From: Porogramme epimiltina | Lineage: Eukaryota; Basidiomycota; Agaricomycetes; Polyporales; Polyporaceae | Direction of reading: 5' to 3' | NCBI GenBank assembly: GCA_900155495.1 | Contig: FTLJ01000160.1 | Coordinates: 1-64,000, forward strand | Length of the DNA stretch: 64,000 bases | Shown: positions 35,596 through 47,470 of the stretch, piece by piece | How the letters are laid out: each line of letters starts with the position of its first letter | Position numbering within the stretch: position 1 is the first letter of the stretch | The notes under the pieces: generated by a model | What the model saw: only the letters and a program-made list of their open reading frames with translations | Database searches by the model: none | What the model was told of the DNA's origin: nothing | Made by a program: the position numbers and the translations under genes

Positions 35596-36507
35596 AACAC
35601 GTCTGGGGCGCGCGCCATTGTAATAAGCTCCTGCTCCTCACTGGTGCTTAGCCTCTCCCCTGTCGCCATCTCGCCATCTCGCCACCTCTGTGGTACACTT
35701 TACTTTTGCCCTCGATCTTGCTGCTGGGCGCTAGACGGCCTTATCTGGATACTTTTCCTTTCACGTGACTTGATCGCCGATGCCGGCAAGGCCCGGGTGA
35801 CATGGCAAGCGCTTAGCGCTTAGCGGGCATCCTTGAACAATGTTTGTCGGTCGGTGGCATCGATGTGTCCACAACGGTACTGAACGTACTAGGACCAAAG
35901 TCGAGGTGTGTATTGCTCCAGAAAAATTGTATAGCTCGTGGGGGGGACGATATTCGCATGACCACATGAATGACATGTTGGCGCGCTTACACCAAGTTAT
36001 AGACAAGAGCGTGTCAACTTCAAACCCGCGAAGAAGTTCTACTGTCCATGGTCCCACTGCCCCCCGACGACGAAAAATAGAAGGGGATGTCGTAGAAAGC
36101 ATGCTACGACCCTGATTACCCACTAATTTGATCCCAAAGCACCTTTACAGCAGTCGAAGCGCGAATCGAGGAAAGAGAGGTCGGCGTTTTCGGGCGCGCC
36201 ACGCTCACACGCAACCGGTGACCGACCCGCAGCCTGTCCAAAGGCCCCAAAGTGTGGTGAAAATGGTATCATGTGCACAACTTTAATCAGCGTTGTTGCA
36301 TTCAATTTCGTGATGAGAGTGAGCTAAAAGAGAAACTCCCCCAGCAGCTTACACCCGCACTCGGCGTGCAGCCAACGGAAACGCCGAATACAAATTTCAA
36401 CGATTCGCAAAGTTCAAGCTCGAGAGACGCCTCCGCTGTCATTCACTTACTTAAAGCTTCTCGTCCGCCAACCTTCGACAATCGCGCCCAGCTCGATCAC
36501 ACCATCC
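35596..36507. other. 5' flank of the copper amine oxidase
   Basis: About 0.9 kb without a supportable gene. The only notable feature is the direct repeat agcgcttagcgcttagcg at 35811-35827. Confidence 0.4.
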
Positions 36508-39301
36508 ATGTCTGCTCCCTTCACTGCACCAAGTACCGCGACCACGGTGGAAGCCTCTCCGGCGCCAGCCAAGGTCTTTCCCTCCAAGCACCCTCTCGAT
36601 CCCCTCACACCAGATGAGGTATGCTCTATATCCCAGGCTTGATTCCTGGTGCTCTCGCATAGCTCCCTATGTCGACACGCGATCTCCCATAGATTGCCGC
36701 CGTATCCCATGCCGTCCGGCGCCATGTCTCAGAGAAGACGGACATCAAGGCGGTCACGTTCATCACCAACTACCTCCTCCCTCCCCCCAAGAAAGCGGTT
36801 CTCGCATTCCTTGGAATCCCTCTTCAGAAGGGAGAGGAGACTGAACCGGTCCCAGAGATTGTCCGGAAGGCGGAAGTAGACGTGAGTAATGAGATTTGCA
36901 GTCATTTATTCCATGACCAATTTCCCCTCTGGTCCAGTTCATAGATGCTGTCATCGGGTAAGCGTCCAAGAAAACCTTTCGTAGTACGGACTGTGACTGA
37001 GGTCATCCACAGAAATGCGTACAACGCTATTGTCTCCCTAAAGGGCCAGGGTTGGGTAGTTGACACGCTCGACAAGTTACCAGAAGGCGTACAGCCTCAA
37101 ATCTCTGTCCATGAGCTCCTGCTCTGTGAGGAGATCATCCGCGGTGACGAGCGTGTCATCAAACTAGCCGCAGAAGCTGGTAAACTACTCGGTTTTCTAA
37201 CCTGCAACCAAGACTTGAGCACATCTAGGTGTGAAGCCAGAGCAACTGCACGCCGATGGCTGGGCGATCGGGTTTGACGACCGTTTCCCGTCAACCGTTC
37301 GCATCCAGCAGGCCATTCTTTTTGCGCGTTGGGACCGCCATGAGAATCTATATGCCCACCCTCTAGTTCGTCCCATTGGTGTGGCTGTCTACTATCTACT
37401 CACACTATGACTAGGACTTCGTCCCCGTTGTAGACTCTGTCGCGCAGAAGGTCATTCACATTGATTGGCCAGCGTGCTACAAGAAAAGGGGCTCCGAGTC
37501 CGTATTCGATCCGTCAGGCCTCGACGTCGATCTCACGCGCAAGACAACTGCACCACTGCCGCTCAGCGAGGATACCTTTGAGGGGGCAAATCGGAAGCGC
37601 ATCCCGACGCCCCAGAAATCTTACAATTTCCTCCCAGATCTGCTCGAGAAGGAAGGCATGAAGTTCCGCGACGACATAAAGCCGCTGCACATCGTCCAGC
37701 CGGAGGGCGTCAGCTTCAAGATGGACGGGAACGTGATCGAGTGGCAGAAGTGGAAGATGCACATTGGTGAGTTCTGCAGAGCGCCTAAGTCGTTGTAAAC
37801 CCACTTACGCTATTGTCTAGCTTTCCACCACCGCGAGGGCATCGCCCTTTCCACGATCACGTATAATGACAACGATGTTGTGCGCCCTATCTTCTACCGC
37901 CTCTCCCTCTCCGAAATGATAGTCCCCTACGGTGCACCGGACCACCCGCATCCTCGGAAGCACGCGTTCGACGTGTAAGCAATGCGAATGCACTCCTGGG
38001 ATGACATGCTCACGGGACGGCACAGCGGGGAGTATGGCGTGGGAACCATGGCCAATGATCTCGCACTGGGATGCGACTGTCTTGGTCGGATCCATTACTT
38101 GGTACGCCGTGGTGGGAGGGTATGCGCCGCACCACCATCATTGATGTTGTCGTGGTTTCAGCCGGGAGCCTATGTGGCTTACGATGGCACTGCTATTGAG
38201 ATCAAGAACGCCATCTGCATTCATGAAGAGGACGCAGGGCTGCTGTGGAAACACACCGACTACCGCGTCGGCGGACGCTCGCAGGCTGTGCGCAGTCGCA
38301 GGCTGGTCATTCAACAGATCTGCACGCTCGCGAACTACGGTAAGCAGCGTTTTATCCATTGTCAGACATTCGACTCCGGGAAGCTGACAGCGATCCTCGC
38401 TCTCAGAATACATCTTCAATTACTGCTTCTACCAGGACGGAAATATCGAGCTTGAGGTCCGCCTCACGGGTATCCTCCAGGTGTACGTCAAGGACGAGGC
38501 CGAGCCCAACCCGAACCCGTTCGGGACGACGCTCGCGCCCGGGATCAACGCACAGTACCACCAGCACATCTTCTCGCTCCGCGTAGACCCGATGGTCGAC
38601 GGCCTGCGCAACACCGTGCTCGAGACGGACATCCTCCCGCTCCCCGGCGCCTCGACGGGCACTCGCGCGAACTACGCCGGAAACGCGTTCATCACACGCA
38701 GCGCACCCGTCGGCGGCGGGCGCGACGTTGACTACGCGACGGACCGTCGGTGGACGATCGTGAACCCGCGTGTCACCCACCCGCATTCGGCACGCCTCGC
38801 GGGGTACTCGATCATGAGCAAGGGCGCAGCCGTGCCGCTAATGGCGAACCCGGACAGCATCGCTGCACGCCGCGCGCCGTGGGCGGCAAAGTCGTTGTGG
38901 GTCGTGCGCGACGTCGAGGGTGCGAAGGGCGGGCGGATGTGGCCGTCGGGCAAGTACGTGCCGCAGACGCGCGCGGCACCGGACGACTCGATGGCCGCGT
39001 GGGCGGCGGGAGAGAAGTCCATCGAGGACGAGGACCTCTTGGTCTACCTCACTGTGGGTGCGTGGTCGCGCGGTGTGGGTCGGAGCTGTGAGTTAGAGGC
39101 TAATCGTGCGCGCGCGCAGGCATCACGCACATCCCGCGCCCGGAGGACTGGCCGGTCATGCCTTCAGAGCACCTCAGGGTCCTTTTCCGCCCGACAAACT
39201 TCTTCGAGCTCAACCCGAGTCTAGACGTCCCAGGCTCGGGTGATGCAGAGAGCAAGCTCGCGTTTCCCGATGGTGTGGGTGGCGCATGCTGCGCGAATTG
39301 A
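36508..39301 (+). CDS. Copper amine oxidase (topaquinone type)
   Basis: Oxidises primary amines to aldehydes with release of NH3 and H2O2, using Cu(II) and a self-made topaquinone. Residues MSAPFTAPSTATTVEA start at 36508. Exons follow at 36508-36618, 36693-36881, 36938-36957 (20 nt), 37013-37179, 37229-37365 and from 37415 on, ending at TGA 39299-39301, about 690 residues. The substrate-channel motif IVPYGAPDHPHPRKHAFDV joins GEYGVGTMANDLALGCDC across an intron, and its Asp is the catalytic base. The topaquinone consensus LANYEYIFNY is created across another intron (AAC TAC G|...|AA TAC). Copper ligands are YHQHIFSLRVD and a later His in TSH-type sequence (VTHPHSA). No peroxisomal SKL end (it ends CCAN) and no signal peptide. 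Intact. Confidence 0.93.
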
Positions 39302-39715
39302 GGTTTCCTAGTTGGCTGGAAAAGGACATGTATCGTCATTGGAAGACAGCCTCTGATCGACGGAAGTATATATGACTCTGTATTTGTATCGACAAGCGGG
39401 ACGTATAAATGAGACGTTCAAACTGCTACTAGCTACTCGTGCACAGAGCGCGACATACCCATGGTAATACCGTAAGCGACAACTGGGCGAGTTTAATGTG
39501 CTCGGATGAGGGAAATGTATGCGAAACGCTTTCCTAATCTGCGATAGGAAGAGCAATCACATTGAACACTCTAAAACTCCGTGACCGAGATGCGTGAGCG
39601 ACTGGATAGAGCATGGACGGGTCTGGGGTGTCGGGTGTCTGAAGCCCTAGTAGCAATATGAGCGCAAATGATGTATTATTTTGGGTGTGCGGACCCAATG
39701 CAAGGATGATGTAGT
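39302..39715. other. 3' flank of the copper amine oxidase
   Basis: No gene. Its right end (from about 39660) resembles the 3' flank of the amidohydrolase, as described for the repeat at 39687-39720. Confidence 0.4.
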
Positions 39716-39720
39716 CTATT
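39687..39720 (+). repeat. Amidohydrolase 3' flank repeat, copy 2
   Basis: gacccaatgcaaggatgatg followed by tagtctatt matches the amidohydrolase 3' flank at 35562-35595 and runs directly into the SET-gene relic. Confidence 0.6.
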
Positions 39721-39846
39721 CCTCGTCCTGGGCTTCCCCATCCTTCGTGACGATGTCGAGTCTGAGCACCCGCGCGGGTCGTAGAGCTCCTGCCTCCGTT
39801 GCGCGGCCGAACGCGATCAGGGACCACAAGATGTCCCACCGCGACG
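39716..39846 (-). pseudogene. Relic of the SET-domain gene 3' end
   Basis: On the minus strand RWDILWSLIAFGRATEAGAL and LDIVTKDGEAQDEE then stop align, without gaps, to QRDILQSLVAFAQAKQADAL and LDIAAEDDEEDEDEE of the intact SET gene at 59821-61372. Nothing further upstream of this part of the SET gene is present; the sequence continues into a 9-bp minisatellite. This is a truncated duplicate. Confidence 0.8.
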
Positions 39847-39949
39847 CTACAGGTGAGGAGAGCGACGTGCACCAAGCGAAGCGAAGCGCACATGTGTCGA
39901 GGATTCTCGTCGTCTCCCCGTCGCACGCTCTCTGTCCGTCGCCACAAGT

Positions 39950-40003
39950 ATCCCGCAAATCCCGCGCATCCCGCACATCCCGCACACCCCGCACATCCCA
40001 CAC
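39950..40003. repeat. 9-bp minisatellite (ATCCCGCAC)n
   Basis: Six head-to-tail 9-base units: atcccgcaa, atcccgcgc, atcccgcac, atcccgcac, accccgcac, atcccacac. Confidence 0.9.
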
Positions 40004-42864
40004 CCAACCAGCTCCCATACCGCGGCACCTCGTTGCCCACGTCGTCCTGTCTGCAAAGGTGCCAGATCTTGGAAAGTGTTGCGACGGTTGAGGAACCCTG
40101 CAGGCCAGTGCGCATCTCTCTTCAGTCGGCCGTGCCCTGCCCGCAGTACGTTGCGCCAAACGCGGTGGCATCGCAACACCGGCTGTTCGTCTCTCACCGC
40201 TGATAGGAGACCTGTTGTCCTTGAGTTAACGTTGGCGAGAACACGCTTCGCCGTTGTGGGATCTGTAGGATGTCGACGTTCTGCACCATGTGGAGTCTCA
40301 GTCTACGGAAGGTCAAGGGGAATGTCAGTTGACGTCGAGTGCTAAGTAGGCAGGGCGATGCGGCGAGGCAGATGTTGTGAAGGAGGTGTAGATAAGAATG
40401 GGGACAAAGCACGTACCAATCTCCATTCCTGGACAAGCTAGATGGATGTGGGTGTCACTGACACACCCTTCAGTACAACATGGAAATGAGTGCTACAGGG
40501 GGCAGGCGCTGGACGCGACTGAGGCCAAACATCCGGTGATCAACAGAGGGTTCCTTCGACCCGCTGAAACGGTCTCCTGAGATCAAGGTCGTATTTCTAG
40601 GTAGGGTGAAGGGAGGTGCGATCTGTCGAGCAAGAGAACCGGAGTCCATGCAAAGAGAGTAGTGGAGCATATGGTGGGCTACTTGAAGCCTGCACAGGAC
40701 GGTCTCAGTGGCCTCGGGCAACGCCGAAGCGGCGATCAATTGGGCTCGCTCCGAGCGCCATGTCTCCGAGACTCGGAGGCCCCTCCGTCGTTTTGTTCAA
40801 GTTGGTCCTATTCTCAGAAACACATTCCCCGGTCACGGATCTACGCTGAGTTTTCCGCGTGGCGCAGGCTCGTCTGTGGCTTGGGTCGCCTGAGCCGAGC
40901 TACTACACTGACTGTAGAATCTCCCCAGCTGAAATAGCAGACGATTTATGTACGTGTTTAATACATGTCCACTGGCACCGCGACCACCTGGTAGTAGACT
41001 ATGGCAACAATAGTTGGTATTTAGCATTATTTATTCCATGATTTAGTCTCGGTAGCAGGGGCCGCGTCCCCTTCTACTTCCATAGTGACTTTGATGTCTA
41101 TTATTGCTTGTGGGGTTTCGTCCTGCGAGTATGATTGTGTATCAGACACGTTTTTCCCGCTAACCAGTGCCTATGAGATGAGCATGTAGGCTCACCCGAG
41201 GAACATTCCACCGCTCCATAGCAGCAAGGTGATTTGCTCGTGCGATAATGCCTCTCCCGGTCATTGACCCACCCACTCCGTCGATCGTAATGATACGATT
41301 GAGAGGAATGCTTCTAGAGTTTAAACTTTCACAAAAAATCTCAGAACTTCGCAGCATCGAAATAAGCAGGCTTTCATACACGGTTAGTAATGTAGTCGCA
41401 CTGACTGGAAAATGAACTTGCGTCAGTCAGTAGGAATATCTATGGAAAAGCACAAATGCGCACAGCGGTTGGCAACAATATACAGAGCTGCCCAGTACAA
41501 GAAATCCGGGTATGTGATAGCCTTTATGGTGTATTGGAATTTCAATGTCATAAGCATTGGTCTCAGAGTGTGAAGCTCACCGTAATCAAGGCAGCAAAGT
41601 GAAAGAACCTGATCGACTTCATGAGCCATATTCTACACTCAAGGGCGCAGACATGTTGGCTCACGTTATGAGCAACCCTAAATTACGTCAGATGACTACT
41701 CAGACATAGCTGAATAAATTCAAGACATACCTGTATTTACGACGTAGGTTTGGAAGACTTTCAAAGCCTTGGAAAACCCGGCTGGTCTGAGTAATTACTA
41801 GTGAGTGAGGGCGCCGTATCACATATCTGATTTTCGAAGCGCACCCTCGAGCGTCGTTTTTAACTGTTCTAAGAGCTAAGAGCAATGACCCTGAGAATAG
41901 CAAGTCTGCCGCAGTGGCAAACCCGGTTACAAGCTTGATCTGTGTCTGTAATTGCGATTATTAGCTGTGATAATTCTCTAAAAAATTAAGAACAAGTAGA
42001 TTACCGGGTTAAATCTTAGCGACAAAGTGCTAAACCTAGACCAATTCGGTGAAATCTAAGGGGTATACTGGGAGATTATTCGTCGTACATACATTTGTTT
42101 TGTCACGACTTTGAAAGAGTCGAACAATCAGACGAACTCCTAGCTTTCAGTGGTGGAAACAACTTACGTATTAACACTGTCAACTTTCCGGCGAGAAATA
42201 GGATCTACCAATCCCGGTTTGAGCTTCAAGGTCATAACTTGGATTTTCTAAGAGACATACTGAAAGGAACGCTAACACTTTGTACTTGAATCCTACTACT
42301 CACTAGGTAAGCCTCCATAGGTCCTTAAGAATAAGAAGACTCACTGAGAGAAACACGACGGATGAAAGAGCTAGTAATGTATGAGCATCACTTGCTAGTT
42401 TACAAACACGTCCACCTCTCATGCATAAACTTACATCTGTGAGGCTAGAGCAATTAACCCCTGCCGCAAATGAATACGTTCAATCACTTCTCCGCTTCAT
42501 CCATTTTATGCACTTACTCCGAGCAAAGGGACTATCTAATCCTCCATTAAAACCGCCCCATATCTGACAGAATATCTACGCTCACATTGATAGACCTACT
42601 CCGCTCTCTCATGTATCATTGCGAGTGCTTATCGTTAAGATATAGGCGTACCATATGGGAATCAATATCTTTGTGACTTCAGCGTGGTTGGTGACAAGGA
42701 GGTGGTAGCTTGGAAACAACTATGAATGCATATATCTCTGTGATCATCCAGAATGACCACCCACACAAAGTGTACGCCACACAGCATTTGTGCGGTGTCT
42801 AGTGACCTAGTTATAAAGATAATAGTAAGTACCCTATGTAATGGTCATGGTTCAACATTAGACA
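40004..42864. other. Gene-poor region
   Basis: About 2.9 kb. Short minus-strand frames at 41160-41381 and 41423-41629 have some coding character, the latter with a hydrophobic FLYWAALYIVANRCAHLCF, and could be exons of a decayed membrane protein, but I cannot assign them. The part from 41900 to 42800 is AT-richer with nothing recognisable. Confidence 0.4.
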
Positions 42865-43195
42865 TTACAGTAATACAATGACCTATGAATAGAGGCGTGA
42901 GGAAGAGTAAATGAAGAGGGAGGCCGGAAAACTCACCATAGTCCTGATGAAGAGGCAGTCGATGGGACGCATCCAGGCATACCGATACGCTTGGCGTGCA
43001 GTTATGCCGTATAACCTGAAGGAAAGTGAATGGTCTAAGTACACGCCAGCCAGAATCATGCACAACTACCCACACCATACTAGCAAATGCCCCAAGAAGA
43101 GCACATCCGACAGTCTTGTCCAAGAGATCAACGAGAAGCTTGTTAGGAGAAACCATAGTAGGAGGACCGGCGTAAATTTGGGAGAGTGTAGGCAT
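42865..43195 (-). pseudogene. Relic of a DUF6534-type membrane protein gene
   Basis: Removing two short introns (donors GTGTGGG and GTGAGTTT) gives DKTVGCALLGAFASMV, LYGITARQAYRYAW, MRPIDCLFIRTMV. This resembles the first two transmembrane helices of DUF6534 seven-helix proteins of Agaricomycetes (typical LLGALLSSVLYGITxxQTYxYxxxxxxD). After TMVIVLL the frame stops at 42865-42867 and the remaining helices are not found. Probably a truncated copy; a missed 3' exon structure is possible. Confidence 0.5.
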
Positions 43196-43663
43196 GATGA
43201 GACTATTGATCAACTTGTACATAGATTATATATGTTTGTGCAGACAGAAATCACACGGTCATCTTGGTAGGCGGCGCAGAGGGTGGACAGGACTCAATCT
43301 CTTTTTGATGATATCGGTACGCATATTAACGTCTTCATTGTGATTAGGGGCTCCTCCACACCATTGTTCTCTGCTGGGGAATACGGACGGCTCTCGAGCA
43401 CCGCACTGATCCATGCATTCCCACGACGCCACAGCAGGCTACGAAAATGCTAGCTACTGCCAATATCAGCGTCTACGAGAGAAAACACAACTAGATCAAC
43501 TCATCTCTAACGTAACAAGAGATGCAAACTCGTGCGCACATGGTATCCTGCGAATGCGACGCTGCATTGTCGTAAGGAAAGTGGTACATCACAAAAACCA
43601 GAACATAGGAGAAGCAGCCAGTCCATGTGAGGCCATCCGCCTAGTCGGGGAATTAGTCTTATA
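43196..43663. other. Intergenic
   Basis: About 470 bases between the DUF6534 relic and the polyprenyl synthase 3' end; no gene is visible. Confidence 0.4.
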
Positions 43664-45048
43664 TTACGCCATCCTCTTCAGGATTGCATAGGTAAGGTCC
43701 TCTAGTGCTCTCTTCGCTTCGCTGTCAGGGAGTACAGATATCGCATCGCGAGCCCTGCGAGAGTAGCATTCAGCTAAGACCCGTGTACGGGACAATGCTT
43801 GCGTCATTCGGACGCACTGCGACGCCTGTCACGTCACATAGATTAAGTTAGATATTCAACGGCGGTTTTGCAACACGTACCTTTTCAACGTCTCCAGGCT
43901 GCTGGAAGCGGCGAAGAATAAGAGCGCGCATGGACTCGTCCTCTTGAAGAGCGAAGAATACAGGGGCAGTGGCTAGGCCTAGTGTAAGGTCCGCGTTGAC
44001 AGGCTTTCCCATCTTCTTCGGATCGCCTTCGAAGTCCAATATATCGTCAATCAACTAGAGCGAGGTGGGTGAACTAGCTCGAACTCATAGATTTGATCAC
44101 AACATACCTGGAACGCCATACCAAAGCACGCCCCATAACAAGAAGCTATGTCACGCAATGGGTGGCCGACCGGCGTTCCTCCGAGAACGACCCCACATTT
44201 CAGAGCGTTTGATAGAAGACTTGCCGTCTTCATGTACGTCTTGTGAAGGTACTGGTTCCATAACGTGATCATGATGTCATCTTTCACCGGCGGCGGTGCT
44301 ATGGTGGGGAAGTAAGCTGCTTCTGCAGTCATGTTGAGGGTGACTTCGCCTGCTTGGAGAAGCTCGCCTTCCGCAAGAGCGCAAAGAGACTCAGATACTA
44401 TAGACATAGCTTCCGGGCAAGATAAACTCGCTACAAGCGCCATGGAGCGACCGAGGAGGAAGTCACCAGCGAGGACGGCGTAATGATTACCAAATTGCAC
44501 TGGCACAGAAGGTGCACCCCGGCGTGTCTCCGCCTCGTCGATTACGTCGTCGTGTAGTAGCTAAATTTCACACGCGAATTAGACACACGCTCGTGTATCC
44601 GTAGGAAGACTGATGACATACGGTTCCAACATGGATCATCTCAATCACTTCTGCAAGGCGGAGTTGAGAAGGTAGGATATTCGTAGATTGTATTTCTTTG
44701 ACCGTTCCTGTGCCCATGTGAATTTCGGTTATTTTTACGGACGTTCCAATAGGAGTACTTACCTTTCGTGAGCTTTGGCGGTGTGGCGTCTTCGTTGCGT
44801 ACAGCATCAACATCTTTCCCAAAATCTTTGAAGAGATGGGCGCCGTTTGACGCTTGGCACATCAACAACACTAGACAAGGTCGGAGACGCTTGGAGGGCT
44901 GGAGGATATAATACTGGGCGATCTTGGTGAGGAGAGGAAGAGTGGAGACTGTGTGCTTCAACAGCCCCTCTTGGATATAGGCGAGGAAAGGGCCCATGTT
45001 GGGGACAGAACTGAGAGGAGCGACGGAGGATTGCAGGTGGGTCTGCAT
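43664..45048 (-). CDS. E-polyprenyl diphosphate synthase (COQ1-like)
   Basis: Head-to-tail isoprenyl diphosphate synthase. The first Asp-rich motif, MIHVGTLLHDDVIDEAETRR, is formed by joining exons across an intron near 44563-44625; the second is LIDDILDFEGDPKKMGKPVN. Also seen are QPSKRLRPCLVLLMCQASNG near the N-terminus and GNHYAVLAGDFLLGR. The last exon reads CVRMTQALSRTRVLAECYSR then RARDAISVL and ends ...LKRMA. The residue five before the first DD is glycine, with no bulky aromatic, as in long-chain (C30-C50) synthases, not GGPP synthase. The COQ1 family makes the ubiquinone side chain. The 5' end is uncertain: coding similarity extends a few codons before the ATG at 45048 (DPIPFYASFEPAM), so an upstream exon, possibly with a mitochondrial presequence, may exist. 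Confidence 0.85.
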
Positions 45049-47301
45049 GGCTGGCTCAAAGGAAGCGTAGAACGGAATAGGGTCTTGTCTGTAGTGATGT
45101 GTATGAATCTAGAATCTAGGCCGGCGAAGAGTACTGCCCGAGCTGTGAGACGTACCACTATCCCTGCGGGAAATGGAGCTAGACTCTGCAGGGGTGGATG
45201 CGGTTATTCGTGCAAAGGGGGAAGAGTTGTGGTCGCCGCCCCTGATGTGACTTGAACCTATACGATAGGCGCAGCAGATTATTGCACGCCATAGGTAGTG
45301 AGGAGCAAGCGGCACTGAAGGGGATACCGGGGAGAAGTGAGTTGCTGGATCCAATTAGAATAGTATGAGACACAAGGGTTCTGTTGGTATGGGACTCATC
45401 TAGTGGAACCCAGCAGGGCGTCGCGAGGGGTACGAATTGGTAACGACGAATTCCAATCGAGAGCAAACCCTATCCATGACTTCTCGGAAGTGAACGGGGA
45501 TGCTCGGTTCGTTGCCTTGCTTTCAGTCTGTAAATGGTAGCAACAAGAGATCGAGGAACCAGAAGGCGGCTCACTGCGTGCTCCGTGCGATCTTTTCGAA
45601 GATCCGCCTAATATGCCTCGAGCGAAACGCCGGAGACCCTGCCACAGTCACATCTCCGCTCGCAGAAAGGCCCTAAGGAGTGTCGTCAGTAAACTCTATC
45701 TAATTAACGATTGTAGAACAGAGTTCCGAAAAGCGGACCGGCAGGACGCTGTGAGGCATCGATGCGGTTCAACCACTGCCTACTACAAGTGACCTCCGCG
45801 TGGTTGCAGGGAGGCTTCGCAGGAGGCAACAGAGAATGATGTGACGTCCGTCTGCGTGAAACCTGCGGAGTATGGCAAAGTAATGAGCACCGGTGTCGGC
45901 TTGGAGGAGACAGATGGCGCAGAGATATTCCACATACCGATGCAGCCGCGGCAGAAAGGGGCTTCTGGTAGATTGAGGGGTGGGGCGATGGTCGTATTCC
46001 TGCAGCTCATCTCACACTCCGCAGGCGGACCTTTGTGGGCATTGCTTCGCATTGCTCTTGCGTGATAAATGAAGACCCTTCACTTCGCGATGGTACAGCG
46101 TGTACTCAACGTCCGGGTATCACGAGGCGCTATTGATGCTGTTGCCCCTATACGCGTGTAGATCGACTCAGCGCAAAACACAGTACGAGAAGCGACACTC
46201 GGGCGCTGAGGAATACTCACCCGTGTTTCACCTGAGGGAGTCCATTGTCGGAAACGTGGAAGACGACGGAAAGGTGCACGGATATCATACAAAGGCCTCA
46301 CCACACACCATTGTGAACATGTTCCCGCCGTCTTAGAATTCGAAGCTTAGGGCTGTCCCGAATCCTGATTGATGTCACCCGCGGTGCCCTGTGACGGGCC
46401 CATAGAGCCGCTTGTCGGGCGCAATAGACTCAGCATGGATGCATTGCATCCTTGAGGGTTCCTGCACAGGGACTATGGACAAGGTGTTCGAGATGGGTGG
46501 ACGAGCGTGCACTGGAGCTGCAGGATGGACAACGGATGGTCCGAGTCGAAATGGTCCGAGTCGAAAACCGTTGGATCCCTGTTCCCTGGCCGGACCGTCT
46601 CCGGACCGGACATGTGATCAATGACGTGGCATGCTCTGAGTCAGCACATGCTACTAGCGCCCGAGGCCTGGGTCCTGGGCGCTTGAGCTTGAGCTCCCAC
46701 AAGTCATTAATGGTGAAGTTGCCAGTGCCCTTTGTGTTCCACCACCACTATCCTTGTCGTCAAGATAGGTTGTCGGAGCGGCGCATGAATGCCACGGTAA
46801 GTGGGGGACTGAGCGCCGGTGTTTGGACATCCTCGACCGCGCAACGACCGATGTCCAGACACCAGTCCTGAATGTACTCCATCTGCCCACTCGCGCCGGC
46901 CTCACGAAGTTAATGATCGACGTGGCTGGAGGGTGTCGGAAGTCGGTGTTGTCGGGCAAGCCTTTCGAAACGGTTTGTAGATACCCTCTCCAAGAACGGA
47001 TACGGCGTTGGGAAGGTAGATAGCGTCGCCGATGTTAGACGGCCACAGATGTCCGTTTTCGCCGCCGTTCTATTTTTTCACGCTTTTCAAACTTGACAGA
47101 AAAGTTGCACATTTGCACAAGTTCAGGCCTTACATGCTCCGCCACCCGTTGACGAGAAGCTCGGAGGTACCACGTCATCCCTGTTTATAGCAGGCCACAG
47201 TGGGGAAGGGCATTGCAGCTATCGTACTGGCCTGTACAGGTACAACGACTATTTCGATGCTGAAACGCGCTCCTTAGGATAGGTAATCGTTATTCTCGTG
47301 C
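45049..47301. other. Gene-poor region, possibly with decayed fragments
   Basis: About 2.2 kb. The first 300 bases may hold a 5' exon of the polyprenyl synthase (frames MACNNLLRLSYRF and ARITASTPAESSS on the minus strand). Beyond that I see no intact gene. A tandem atggtccgagtcgaa duplicate lies at 46537-46566. Confidence 0.4.
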
Positions 47302-47470
47302 TCATTGCGCTTCTTTCATCATGTCAGCGGCCTTCTCGGTAGCTGTCACCACAACCGCAGCCGGGCGGCCAGAAATCTGGTCGGGGGACACAGAGGCGTC
47401 TACCACCCGAAGCTGCCACACTCCATGGACGCGAAGTTGGAAGTCGACGGCACTGTCCGCGGGTGATGCC
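47302..47470 (-). pseudogene. C-terminal remnant of a GMC oxidoreductase
   Basis: Minus-strand frame: FQLRVHGVWQLRVVDASVSP, DQISGRPAAVVVTATEKAAD, then MMKEAQ and stop. This is the C-terminal signature of GMC flavin oxidases (LRVHGVxxLRVVDASVxPxxxSGxPxAxVxAxxEKAAD). The preceding HP(V)GTCRMG histidine box and the rest of the gene are frameshifted or missing. A fragment, not a working gene. Confidence 0.75.

Noticed and set aside
42911..43270. Plus-strand frame of 119 codons
   Set aside because: Overlaps the DUF6534-type relic, whose minus-strand reading has matching splice sites and membrane-helix character; the plus frame has neither.
46537..46566. Two tandem copies of atggtccgagtcgaa as a possible regulatory repeat or CRISPR-like unit
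   Set aside because: Only two short copies without spacers; CRISPR arrays are not expected in a fungal nuclear genome.
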